A stretch of DNA of 53,042 nucleotides, taken from assembly GCA_029238175.1 (NCBI GenBank), contig JAQWGO010000122.1:1-53042 (forward strand), in the 5' to 3' direction. Below, one piece after another: positions 24,514 through 33,446 of the stretch. Source of the DNA: Henriciella sp. (GTDB taxonomy: Bacteria; Pseudomonadota; Alphaproteobacteria; Caulobacterales; Hyphomonadaceae). Each line of letters begins with the position of its first letter. Positions within the stretch are counted from its first letter, which is position 1. Below the pieces are notes generated by a model. It did no database searches and was not told the origin of the DNA. It was given only the letters and a program-made list of their open reading frames with translations. The translations under genes and the position numbers were made by a program.

Positions 24514-27165
24514 ATGACCAGTGTCAATGAACTGCGCGAAACGTTCCTCTCTTACTTCGAAAGTAAGGGACATGCCCGCAAAGCCTCGTCGCCGCTGGTG
24601 CCAGAGAGTGATCCGACATTGCTTTTCGTGAATGCGGGCATGGTTCCGTTCAAGAATATTTTCACGGGCGCAGAAACCCCGATTTCACCGCGCGTTACGA
24701 CTTCGCAAAAGTGCGTGCGAGCGGGTGGTAAGCATAATGACCTAGACAATGTTGGTTATACAGCCCGTCATCACACATTTTTTGAAATGCTCGGCAACTT
24801 CTCTTTTGGCGACTATTTCAAAGATGATGCGATCGCATTTGGCTGGGAACTGGTCACGAAAGAGCTGGGCCTTTCTAAGGACAAACTTCTGGTCACGGTC
24901 TATTCAGAAGACGAAGAAGCAGCCGATATCTGGAAGAAAGTTGCTGGCCTATCCGATGACCGGATTATACGTATTCCAACCTCTGACAATTTCTGGTCGA
25001 TGGGTGATACAGGGCCGTGCGGCCCATGCTCAGAAATATTCTACGATCATGGCGAGAATGTCTGGGGCGGCCCTCCGGGGTCTGCAGAGGAAGATGGTGA
25101 TCGTTTCATCGAAATCTGGAACCTGGTCTTTATGCAATATGACCAGCAGGCAGGTGGTGAGCGAAACCTGTTGCCTAAGCCGTCAATCGATACAGGCATG
25201 GGGCTAGAGCGTGTTGCGGCAGTTTTGCAGGGTGTTCACAACAATTATGAGATTGATCTCTTCCAAAACCTGATCGCAGCCGAACAAGATGTTTACGGGC
25301 AGAAGGCTGAAGGTGATCATCTGGGATCATTCCGGGTGATTGCGGATCACCTGCGTACATCGGCTTTTCTTGTCGCTGATGGTGTGACGCCATCTAGTGA
25401 TGGGCGCGGTTATGTTCTGCGCCGGATCATGCGCCGTGCGATGCGGCATGCGCACCTGCTTGGCGCGCGGGAACCGGGCATGCACAAGCTGGTTCCGGCT
25501 TTAATTACAGAAATGGGCGCCGCCTATCCTGAACTTGGCCGGGCGCAAGCCGCTATTGAAAATGCACTTGAGCAAGAAGAAGGCCGTTTCCAGCGGACCC
25601 TCGGTCGCGGCTTAGCACTGCTTGATGATGCCAGTGTTGATATGAAAGAGGGCGATGTTCTGCCGGGTGAAACCGCGTTCAAACTCTACGACACTTACGG
25701 CTTTCCGGTTGATCTTACCCAAGATATTCTTCGCGGGCGCGGCATGACTGTTGATGAAGATGGGTTCAACACGGCAATGGCCGTCCAGAAAGAGGGCTCG
25801 CGCACAGGCGGGTTTAAGTCTGGCGATGCGGCATCTGATGAAGTTTGGTTCAAAGTTCGCGACAAATCTGGCGTGACTAAATTCCTTGGCTATTCAGAGC
25901 ATGAATCCGAAGCTGTTTTGAAGGCGCTTATTGTCGGTGGCGAGCCGGTCGATACTGCCGCCGCTGGGGCGCAAGCTGAAATCGTTTTGGACCAAACGCC
26001 ATTTTACGCTGAAAGCGGCGGCCAGGCGGGCGACCGCGGAACGCTTACTTTTGCAAATGGTGCTCGTTTTATCGTGCGTGACGTTCAAAAGCGCGCGGGT
26101 GACTTGCACATCCATGTTGGTGAAGTTGCTGAAGGCGAGATCGAGGTCGGCAACGCTGTTTCGGCGGTGATCGATAGCGATCGTCGGGCGCGTGTTATGG
26201 CCAACCACTCTGCCACGCACTTGTTGCATGCTGCGCTGCGTGATGTGTTGGGTGAGCATGTGACGCAGAAAGGGTCTCTTGTTGAAGAGGATCGGCTGCG
26301 GTTTGACTTCTCCCATAACTCGCCGGTCACTGCCGCTCAAATTGAAGCGATTGAAGATCAGGTCAACGAAGTTGTGCGTCAGAACAATGCCGTTGGCGTG
26401 CAGGTGACGAGCCCGGACAAAGCGATTGAGGCGGGCGCTCTAGCGCTGTTTGGTGAAAAGTATGGCGATGAGGTTCGCGTACTTTCGATGGGCGCAGCCT
26501 TAAAGCCGTCTGATAAGCCATATTCCGTGGAGCTTTGCGGTGGTACGCATGTTGAGCGCACCGGCGACATTGCAACATTTGTTGTGACATCTGAGGGCGG
26601 AGTTTCAGCAGGTGTGCGCCGGATTGAAGCCGCAACAGGCGCGGAAGCGATAGGGTTTTTGCGAGGCCGCGCCCAGGTTTCTGTAGATCTATCTGAGCAG
26701 CTTAAGGTTCCGCTGAAAGATGTTGCCAAGAAAGTTGCAACACTCTCAGAAGATCGCAAAACGCTTGAGCGTCAGCTTGCTGATACAAAGCGTGCACTCG
26801 CTATGGCGGGTGAAGGCGGCGGGCCATCCGGCCCTGAAGAAATCAACGGTGTGAACCTGATTGCGCGCGTCGCTGAAGGCGTGGGTGGCAAAGACCTTCG
26901 CGCCCTGATTGACGAAGCTAAGGCGCAGATGGGTTCTGGTATCGCTGTCTTTATCGGCGTGAATGAGGGTAAAGCAGCTGTCGCCGTGGGTGTGACTAAA
27001 GATTTGGTCGATACACATTCGGCGGTTGAGTTGGTCAAAGTAGCCTCTGCGGTCGTTGGCGGCAAAGGCGGGGGCGGTCGTCCTGACATGGCGCAAGCTG
27101 GCGGACCTGATGGTAGCAAAGCTGAAGCAGCGCTGGACGCGGTTCGCGCATCGCTTAAAGGCTAA
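24514..27165 (+). CDS. alaS: Alanyl-tRNA synthetase
   Basis: The 883-residue enzyme charges tRNA-Ala. Class II catalytic core at the N-terminus: [33 protein letters not shown] (motif 1/2 region), and the proofreading domain with zinc site [12 protein letters not shown] and [10 protein letters not shown]. The C-terminal part has the coiled-coil/DHHA1-type domain with [15 protein letters not shown]. The ATG at 24514 follows AAAGGAAA. Length is in the normal range. Its TAA overlaps the opposite GST gene's TAG (27162-27165). Confidence 0.97.
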   Translation: MTSVNELRETFLSYFESKGHARKASSPLVPESDPTLLFVNAGMVPFKNIFTGAETPISPRVTTSQKCVRAGGKHNDLDNVGYTARHHTFFEMLGNFSFGDYFKDDAIAFGWELVTKELGLSKDKLLVTVYSEDEEAADIWKKVAGLSDDRIIRIPTSDNFWSMGDTGPCGPCSEIFYDHGENVWGGPPGSAEEDGDRFIEIWNLVFMQYDQQAGGERNLLPKPSIDTGMGLERVAAVLQGVHNNYEIDLFQNLIAAEQDVYGQKAEGDHLGSFRVIADHLRTSAFLVADGVTPSSDGRGYVLRRIMRRAMRHAHLLGAREPGMHKLVPALITEMGAAYPELGRAQAAIENALEQEEGRFQRTLGRGLALLDDASVDMKEGDVLPGETAFKLYDTYGFPVDLTQDILRGRGMTVDEDGFNTAMAVQKEGSRTGGFKSGDAASDEVWFKVRDKSGVTKFLGYSEHESEAVLKALIVGGEPVDTAAAGAQAEIVLDQTPFYAESGGQAGDRGTLTFANGARFIVRDVQKRAGDLHIHVGEVAEGEIEVGNAVSAVIDSDRRARVMANHSATHLLHAALRDVLGEHVTQKGSLVEEDRLRFDFSHNSPVTAAQIEAIEDQVNEVVRQNNAVGVQVTSPDKAIEAGALALFGEKYGDEVRVLSMGAALKPSDKPYSVELCGGTHVERTGDIATFVVTSEGGVSAGVRRIEAATGAEAIGFLRGRAQVSVDLSEQLKVPLKDVAKKVATLSEDRKTLERQLADTKRALAMAGEGGGPSGPEEINGVNLIARVAEGVGGKDLRALIDEAKAQMGSGIAVFIGVNEGKAAVAVGVTKDLVDTHSAVELVKVASAVVGGKGGGGRPDMAQAGGPDGSKAEAALDAVRASLKG

Positions 27166-27827
27166 GTATTTGGCGGGAAAACAGGTTCTTCGTCGCCTGT
27201 TTTCCATTGCTTATATTTCGGCATGATTTTTTGGAAGAGGTCGCTATTCAGGTGACGCTCTAACCATGCTTGTAATTGCGGCAAGTCCAACTGGTCAAAC
27301 CAAGTTCGGTCCGTGTTGGCGAACTGACGGATAAACGGAAAAATTGCGATATCGGCTAGGCTAACCCGGTTTCCGAACAGGTTGTCTGAGGCAGTGAGTT
27401 TGCTGTTCAATGTCTCCAAAAACGCTAGTCCCTTGGCGCGTTGGTCATCACGAACAATACCCTCGTTTTCATAGCGGTTCGGGTATTTGTACCGATCCAA
27501 GGCGCTTTTAAACGGGCCGTCACATTCCGTAATTAGGGCGCGGATATCCGCAAGCGTACCAGTTTCCGGCGAAAGCCACTGTTCTGGATCATTTTGAGAA
27601 AGCGCCCAATCAATGACGTCCAAGCTTTCTTCAATGACGTTGCCAGAGCCCTCGATAATAACAGGAACCGTGCCTTTGGGAGACGCCGCGAGCATTTCGG
27701 TTGGCTTGTCTCTTAATACGACTTCACGCAGATCACATTGCACGCCCGAAGCAGCAATCGCCATTCGCGCACGCATCGCATAGGGACAGCGCCTAAAAGA
27801 GTAGAGGATCGGGCGTGGTTTGCTCAA
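27162..27827 (-). CDS. Glutathione S-transferase-like protein
   Basis: The 221-residue protein has a thioredoxin-like GST N-domain with a glutaredoxin-style active site CPYAMRAR (Cys14) and the cis-Pro motif GTVPVII followed by [10 protein letters not shown], then an all-helical C-domain ([14 protein letters not shown]). This is a Cys-type (omega/beta/glutaredoxin-2-like) GST, probably a thiol transferase or deglutathionylating enzyme. Its stop codon interlocks with that of alaS. Confidence 0.85.
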   Translation of the reverse strand: MSKPRPILYSFRRCPYAMRARMAIAASGVQCDLREVVLRDKPTEMLAASPKGTVPVIIEGSGNVIEESLDVIDWALSQNDPEQWLSPETGTLADIRALITECDGPFKSALDRYKYPNRYENEGIVRDDQRAKGLAFLETLNSKLTASDNLFGNRVSLADIAIFPFIRQFANTDRTWFDQLDLPQLQAWLERHLNSDLFQKIMPKYKQWKTGDEEPVFPPNT

Positions 27828-27959
27828 TTAGGTGCCTAGTTTGCTTTTTTATGACTTGAAATACCTTTGTACGGTAGTTTCGATCAGCGGTTAGTGGGCT
27901 ATTGTAGTCTACTAGAGAAAACGGTACTCAGGCGGAAAAACAATAGAGGCAAGAAATTT

Positions 27960-29927
27960 ATGACAACCTACCTAAAGCATGTAGATGGATTGAGAGCTTT
28001 CGCTGTCCTAATTGTGCTTCTGTTTCACTTCAAAGTGCCAGGCTTTGAACATGGTTATTTAGGCGTTGACATTTTTTTCGTCATAAGTGGGTTTTTGGTT
28101 ACAGGCGTGGTTATTCGTGACTATGAAGACCATGGAAAATTGAGATTTGGTCGATTCTTGTTTCGCAGAGTACGCCGTCTCTTTCCAGCGCTTGCAGTCA
28201 CATGCGCAATCACGTTTATAGCTGCCTATATAATAATGGATTCTGCTAGTTTGGCTCGTTTTGGAGAGTCGCTGAGTGCTGCAATTATATCTTTGTCAAA
28301 CATACTATTTTGGGCACAGTCTGGTTATTTTGACGTTGCTAGTGAAACAAAGCCGCTCTTGCATACTTGGTCTTTGAGTGTTGAGGAGCAATTTTATCTA
28401 ATTTGGCCTCTGACTCTTTCATCATTTGCATTGATGTTTGGTGCTAAGAAAGCTGTCTGGCTTCCTTTGGTCTTACTGGTCCTGTCATTGTCTCTATGTA
28501 TTTTTTGGCTTGGTGCTGGGTTCGACGCTAAATCTGAATCGACAGTTTTCTATTGGATGCCTTTTCGTGTCTATGAGTTGATGATTGGTGCTGGCGCGTT
28601 TTTTGTGTGGGTCAATTTGTCGAAGAGGATCAGTGAAGTCCCAATTGGTTTGAATGTTGTGATGAGTATCATAGCAATATGCTTACTAACTATAAGTATG
28701 TTGCCGACAAGCTGGTTGTCGCTTGTCCCTTTAACGTACCTTGCTGTTCTTCGAGGTGTTCTCGCCTGCTTTGGCGCCTCGATTGTCATTCTATTTTGCA
28801 ATGAACGTTACTTAAAAGCTGTTTTAGTTTATCCGCCAATTGTTTGGTGCGGTCAGATTAGTTACTCTTTGTATTTAGTTCATTGGCCAATTTGGGTTTT
28901 TGCGAGCCCGTATTTCGCGCATGAGCTAGTGAGAGCGATTTTCATGATGTCGGCGTCATTTGTAGCGGCAGCGCTTCTTTACTACTCTGTTGAAAACCCT
29001 TTGCGTCGTGGATGGTTATCCAATCGACTAGGCAATAAAAGGGTGGCGGAAGTTTCAGTATTTGTTGTAGTGGCAACGTCGCTAGTTGTTTTAGGCATGC
29101 TTGTGCACAATGCCCAAAAACTCCCTTTTAGGGGCCAAGCGTTTTTAACGCCTGATCAAATTACCCAAGGTATGCAAAACCGTTTTGAGTTTGTTCGACG
29201 CGATTGCAATTTAACTAGAATTGACGATGAAAATGTTTGCAAAATGGATCGTAGCAAACAAGTCCTAGTAATAGGAAATTCTCACGAGCCAGACATTTAC
29301 AATAGCCTGAAGTTCATTCTAGCTGACGAGTCAGAAGTCAACTTGATTTCATTTGGCACAGTCAATGGGTGTTCGCCGCGTATTGAGAACGGACAGCTTC
29401 TAGATGAAACAATTGCTCGAAATTGCCGAGAGCGCTCCGCAAAACTTGAAAAGTTGATTTCTGAGCGTAGGATCACTCACATTGCTTACGGTGCAAATCG
29501 TCCATTTGCTGCGGATAAAGAAGACATATTTGATGTCATTACAAATATTAATGAACGTATTCCGCATGTAAAAACGATACTTTTTGGCGGATTTGTGAAT
29601 ACAACAGATCTTTGTTCAAAAATAATAAATTCTGATATGACATACTCAGCTTGTTTTGATCCTACATATGTGAAAAGTTTCCCCGTCAATGAGAGAGCAG
29701 ATATACCGTCGCGTGTTAAGGGTAGGTTTGAATATCTTTATATTGACAGGTTTTCAGTTATGTGTGCGGATGGTGTTTTAGAGAAATGTGAAGTTGTTGG
29801 GTATGGTGAGCCATTTTCTTATGATGAGCATCACATTACTTTTGGGTACTCAAGATTAATCTCAGACCGTATCGCTTCAAACTATTTTGAAGAGCTTGTG
29901 GAAGTGGGTCTGGTTACCAACGATTAA
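27960..29927 (+). CDS. AT3-SGNH O-acyltransferase (OafA/YrhL-like)
   Basis: The 655-residue protein has an N-terminal acyltransferase-3 membrane domain of about 10-11 helices, starting YLKHVDGLRAFAVLIVLLFH with the conserved His and then the characteristic YLGVDIFFVISGFL. After residue about 385 follows an extracytoplasmic SGNH hydrolase domain: the Ser block VLVIGNSHEPDIY and the C-terminal DEHHITFGYSR (Asp-His). Proteins of this type O-acetylate lipopolysaccharide, peptidoglycan or capsule sugars. The start at 27960 follows GAGGCAAG. The DNA is visibly more AT-rich, with different codon use from its neighbours, which suggests recent transfer. No sugar-synthesis genes adjoin it. Confidence 0.85.
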   Translation: MTTYLKHVDGLRAFAVLIVLLFHFKVPGFEHGYLGVDIFFVISGFLVTGVVIRDYEDHGKLRFGRFLFRRVRRLFPALAVTCAITFIAAYIIMDSASLARFGESLSAAIISLSNILFWAQSGYFDVASETKPLLHTWSLSVEEQFYLIWPLTLSSFALMFGAKKAVWLPLVLLVLSLSLCIFWLGAGFDAKSESTVFYWMPFRVYELMIGAGAFFVWVNLSKRISEVPIGLNVVMSIIAICLLTISMLPTSWLSLVPLTYLAVLRGVLACFGASIVILFCNERYLKAVLVYPPIVWCGQISYSLYLVHWPIWVFASPYFAHELVRAIFMMSASFVAAALLYYSVENPLRRGWLSNRLGNKRVAEVSVFVVVATSLVVLGMLVHNAQKLPFRGQAFLTPDQITQGMQNRFEFVRRDCNLTRIDDENVCKMDRSKQVLVIGNSHEPDIYNSLKFILADESEVNLISFGTVNGCSPRIENGQLLDETIARNCRERSAKLEKLISERRITHIAYGANRPFAADKEDIFDVITNINERIPHVKTILFGGFVNTTDLCSKIINSDMTYSACFDPTYVKSFPVNERADIPSRVKGRFEYLYIDRFSVMCADGVLEKCEVVGYGEPFSYDEHHITFGYSRLISDRIASNYFEELVEVGLVTND

Positions 29928-30877
29928 ACTCTCATCTTGCGCGGCGTTAAATCGACTTCGTCGCCGAGATGAGCTTCGCCGCGCTCTGCTGCGAGTCGGA
30001 CTTGTTTCTGGCGTTCCCGCAATCCGGCGATTTTGGCCTCTGTATGAGTACCGTTGCAACGCGGGCAAGAGACGCCGTCTTCATAGGTTGGCATTTCACG
30101 CTCTGCTGCACTGACCGGGAAGCGGCATGCGTGGCAGAGTTGATAGTCGCCAACTTTCAGGCCGTGACCGACGCTGACACGCTCATCAAACACAAAACAC
30201 TCGCCGTCCCATAGGCTCTCTTCCTGCGGCACGACCTCTAGATATTTTAAGATGCCGCCTTGCAGGTGAAACACATCATCAATGCCGAGTGATTTGACAT
30301 AAGACGTAGATTTTTCGCAGCGTATCCCGCCGGTGCAGAACATCGCAATCTTCGGTGAGCGGCCCTCGGCGGCTAGCTTTTCGCGGAACCCTTCAAACCA
30401 TTCTGGGAACTCACTGAATGTCGCTGTTTCGGGATCAACCGCGCCTTTGAACGTGCCAAGTTCAACTTCATAATCGTTGCGGGTATCAATCGTGACCGTA
30501 TCTGGATCGCTGATGAGTGCGTTCCAGTCTTGCGGTTTAACATAGGCGCCGACCAAGCAGGTTGGATCAGTTCCCGGGACACCCATTTTGACAATTTCCT
30601 GCTTCAAGCGAACTTTAAGTCGCAAGAATGGCATCGCCGTTGCTGTACTATCTTTGCTATCTAGGTTGCTGCATCCGGGGAGAGCTTTGAGCGCCGCGAG
30701 TGCGCCATCAACTGCCTCTGGCGTCCCTGCGATCGTGCCGTTCACGCCTTCGCTGGCCAGCAGGACCGTGCCCTTGACGCCCAGGGCATCAAGCGCGTCG
30801 TAAAGTGGTGCTTGCAGGCTCTCATGGTCATCAAGCCGGACGAATTTGTAAAAGGCGGTAACGCGTATCTCAGTCAT
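29924..30877 (-). CDS. trhO: tRNA uridine(34) hydroxylase TrhO (rhodanese family)
   Basis: The 317-residue protein is TrhO (YceA), which oxygen-dependently hydroxylates U34 of tRNA. It has an N-terminal acylphosphatase-like domain, a rhodanese domain with the active-site loop FCTGGIRCEKS (Cys181 and Cys187), and a C-terminal Cys-rich segment CHACRFPVS...CPRCNG. It is convergent with the AT3 acyltransferase gene with interlocked TAA codons (29924-29927). Confidence 0.9.
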   Translation of the reverse strand: MTEIRVTAFYKFVRLDDHESLQAPLYDALDALGVKGTVLLASEGVNGTIAGTPEAVDGALAALKALPGCSNLDSKDSTATAMPFLRLKVRLKQEIVKMGVPGTDPTCLVGAYVKPQDWNALISDPDTVTIDTRNDYEVELGTFKGAVDPETATFSEFPEWFEGFREKLAAEGRSPKIAMFCTGGIRCEKSTSYVKSLGIDDVFHLQGGILKYLEVVPQEESLWDGECFVFDERVSVGHGLKVGDYQLCHACRFPVSAAEREMPTYEDGVSCPRCNGTHTEAKIAGLRERQKQVRLAAERGEAHLGDEVDLTPRKMRV

Positions 30878-30905
30878 GGTGGGGCTTATGCCAAAAATGC
30901 TTAGA

Positions 30906-31697
30906 TCAGGCTATGCGTTCTTTCAGAAAGGTGATGACCTCTAACAGTTTCTGTTTTGTGACGCTGTTATCGGCGTCGACCAAATCAGCCGTCAGAACCG
31001 AATGCGGGTACTTCAAAGGTCCATCAGGGTTTCGATGTTCGTCTGCAATCACATGCTCTTGAAAGCGATCAGGGCCGACGACTTCGCGGATGGCATCGAA
31101 GCGAGCCGCCTTGCAAAGCTTGTCTCCGGCGAAGCGCAAACCCATCACATCTGTTCCGGCTGCGGCGAGCGCTTTGCGTTCCGCCTTGTTCATCTGTAAG
31201 CTGCCATCGCGTTTGGTCAGCAGGGATGATGCGGGAATGCCCGGCTGTGAGGTGACAGGCGCGGTCACCCAAGGGTCAAGCGCCAGTGTTAGCGCAAAAT
31301 TGCCAGTCATGCACATACCAATAGTGCCAATGCCTTTGCCGCCAACTTCAGTGTGGAGGTCTCGCGAGAGCGCCCGTAGCCACTGGGTAACTGGGCCGGG
31401 ATCGTTATTCTTGAAGAGATTGATTTCACGGCTGATGCAGGCTTTGAAAGTAAGCTTGGCTAGACTTGGCTTGGTCGGTGTTTCCGAGTGACCAAACAAA
31501 TCTGGTGCCCAGACGGTAAAATGCTCTGATAGCCAATTTGCGAGCCGCCAAAACTCTGGGGTCATGCCGGGCAGCTCGTGCATTAAGAGGACACCGGGAC
31601 CCGATCCAGCCTTGAAGACCGAGTGCGAAATTCCGTCATGTTCGAAAATCGATTGCGCCGTGAATGGTGCCGCGTTGGCCTGTCCAAGATCAGTCAC
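30906..31697 (-). CDS. Dienelactone hydrolase family protein
   Basis: The 263-residue protein is an alpha/beta hydrolase of the dienelactone hydrolase type, with Cys as nucleophile in GTIGMCMTGNFAL (Cys129), an N-terminal LLMHELPGMTPEF loop and a C-terminal His in LKYPHSVLTAD. It is shorter in sequence identity to classic DLH and may act on another lactone or ester. Only one base separates it from the CoA-transferase gene upstream, so the pair should be one operon. Confidence 0.84.
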   Translation of the reverse strand: MTDLGQANAAPFTAQSIFEHDGISHSVFKAGSGPGVLLMHELPGMTPEFWRLANWLSEHFTVWAPDLFGHSETPTKPSLAKLTFKACISREINLFKNNDPGPVTQWLRALSRDLHTEVGGKGIGTIGMCMTGNFALTLALDPWVTAPVTSQPGIPASSLLTKRDGSLQMNKAERKALAAAGTDVMGLRFAGDKLCKAARFDAIREVVGPDRFQEHVIADEHRNPDGPLKYPHSVLTADLVDADNSVTKQKLLEVITFLKERIA

Positions 31698-31698
31698 T

Positions 31699-32874
31699 CT
31701 AAAGCCCTAAGCTCGCGAGGACGGTCTCAGTATCTGCGCCGAGCGTTGGCGGATCCAAGGCGATATCAGCGGGTGTGGCGCTGAATGAAACGGGATGTTT
31801 CATCGACCGGTACGGTCCGGCTTGCGGGTGCTCACGTGTCTGGAAAAAGTTGACGGCCTCAAGATGTTCATCCGTTAGAACATCCGCCATTTCATTGAAG
31901 CGCATTGAGGGGATGTTGGCCTCGTCCAGTAGGTCCAGCCATTCATCCGTTGTTTTTTGCAACGCGACTTCGCCGATGATTGCGTAAAGCTCTGTGATAT
32001 TTTCTGTTCGCGCTTGATAGGTTGAGAAGCGCGGGTCGTCGAACACCCCTGTTCGTCCGCCCATTTCAAAGAACGCTTCCCATTGCTGGTCGCTATACGG
32101 GACGAGGCCGACATAGCCGTCCTTTGTCTTATAGGGCTTACGGTTAGCGTTGATGGAGCGGGTATAGGCGAGTTTGCCATTTCCGGGCAGGAAAGTCTCG
32201 CCATACAGATTTTCAACCATGTTGAAGAAGGTGAAGCTTTCCAACATTGGGACCTGCACAAACTGCCCTTCGCCAGTTTTCTCTCGGTGAAGCAGCGCGG
32301 CTAATGTTGCATAGGTCGCGAACAGGCCGACCGTCTTGTCGGCAACCAGACTTGGTGCGTAAGCGGGCTCTGACCCGTCTCGCATGACCGACAGGTGGGA
32401 GAAGCCAGACGCGCCTTGGATCAGGTCATCATAGGCTTGGCGGTGTTCATAAGGGCCGCCAACGCCGAAGCCAGCACAATGGACGTATACGATACCCGGA
32501 TTGATCGCTTTGACGCTGTCATAGTCGAGGCCTAGCCGCGCCATGCCAGCCAGACGGACATTGTGAAAAAAGACGTCAGCGTCTTTCAGCAAGGCGACAA
32601 TTGCGGCTTTGCCGTCTTCGGTTTTTGCATCCAATTGGACTGATTTTTTATTCCGGTTCAGGTTTGTATAGATGGGGCCAAGGTCACCTGTTGGGGATTT
32701 ACCGGCGTATCGCATCGTATCCCCGGCTTTGCCCGGTTGAGCGCTTTCGATTTTGATGACGTCTGCACCAAGGTCACCGAAAATCAGCGTTGCAAACGGT
32801 CCGAGTACAACGCTGGACATATCGACAATTTTGACGCCTGCGAGCGGTCCGGTGCGTTTTTGAGTCTCGGTCAT
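31699..32874 (-). CDS. CaiB/BaiF (class III) CoA transferase
   Basis: The 391-residue enzyme matches family III CoA transferases. Landmarks are LAGVKIVDMSSVVLGP, LGADVIKIES, NLNRNKKSVQLD, and RQAYDDLIQGASG with the putative catalytic Asp (Asp149). It would move CoA between carboxylic acids, activating a substrate for beta-oxidation-like degradation. It is the first gene of a pair with the dienelactone hydrolase-family gene. The substrate (a bile-acid-like, aromatic or branched acid) cannot be read from the sequence. Confidence 0.88.
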   Translation of the reverse strand: MTETQKRTGPLAGVKIVDMSSVVLGPFATLIFGDLGADVIKIESAQPGKAGDTMRYAGKSPTGDLGPIYTNLNRNKKSVQLDAKTEDGKAAIVALLKDADVFFHNVRLAGMARLGLDYDSVKAINPGIVYVHCAGFGVGGPYEHRQAYDDLIQGASGFSHLSVMRDGSEPAYAPSLVADKTVGLFATYATLAALLHREKTGEGQFVQVPMLESFTFFNMVENLYGETFLPGNGKLAYTRSINANRKPYKTKDGYVGLVPYSDQQWEAFFEMGGRTGVFDDPRFSTYQARTENITELYAIIGEVALQKTTDEWLDLLDEANIPSMRFNEMADVLTDEHLEAVNFFQTREHPQAGPYRSMKHPVSFSATPADIALDPPTLGADTETVLASLGL

Positions 32875-32978
32875 GCGGCATTTCCTGTCTTATGATAAGT
32901 CCTAGTTAGAGGGCATATCGCTGCGACAGCAAAGGTCTTTTTTTGTGCGTTCTGGAGCTGCCTGCATCGGCGCAGTGC

Positions 32979-33380
32979 TTATGCTTGATAGCTTTCTTTA
33001 TGTTGCTTGCCACTGTCGCCGATTTCGTCCCAAGGCGCTTTTGAGCCGACCCAGATATGGTGGGCGATTGTCAGCTTGTCGCCGCCCTCAGTGATTGATC
33101 CAGCCGGAATGAACATGTGTGCCTCATCATTCTCGCCGGGTAGCGCTGAGCCGCATGTGCTGCAGAACCAGCTTTGCCAATCAGCATCGGGCTTGATCCA
33201 ATTCGAAATCAGACCCTCACCTTGCAGCCATTTGAAAGCCTGTTTTGGCGCTATCACCACAGGTATAGAGCCACTTCCAGTGTAACGTCGGCATATAGAG
33301 CAATGGCAGGCAAAGATGGGTGAGGTTTCAGAACTCACTTCAAATTTAACCCCGCCGCAATTGCACTGTCCTGTCAGCAT
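32979..33380 (-). CDS. GFA (CENP-V/glutathione-dependent formaldehyde-activating) family protein
   Basis: The 133-residue protein carries the GFA zinc-binding Cys pattern: QCNCGGV near the start, CHCSICRRYTG and FCSTCGSAL. It belongs to the GFA/CENP-V fold, whose members bind zinc; formaldehyde activation is known for some, but most family functions are unproven. It lies alone between the CoA-transferase and PEP-carboxylase-like genes. Confidence 0.87.
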   Translation of the reverse strand: MLTGQCNCGGVKFEVSSETSPIFACHCSICRRYTGSGSIPVVIAPKQAFKWLQGEGLISNWIKPDADWQSWFCSTCGSALPGENDEAHMFIPAGSITEGGDKLTIAHHIWVGSKAPWDEIGDSGKQHKESYQA

Positions 33381-33446
33381 GATGATATCTAAAATCCCTC
33401 AATGCCAACATTCAGACAACAGAGCGTGTTGGAATATTGGCTAAGT

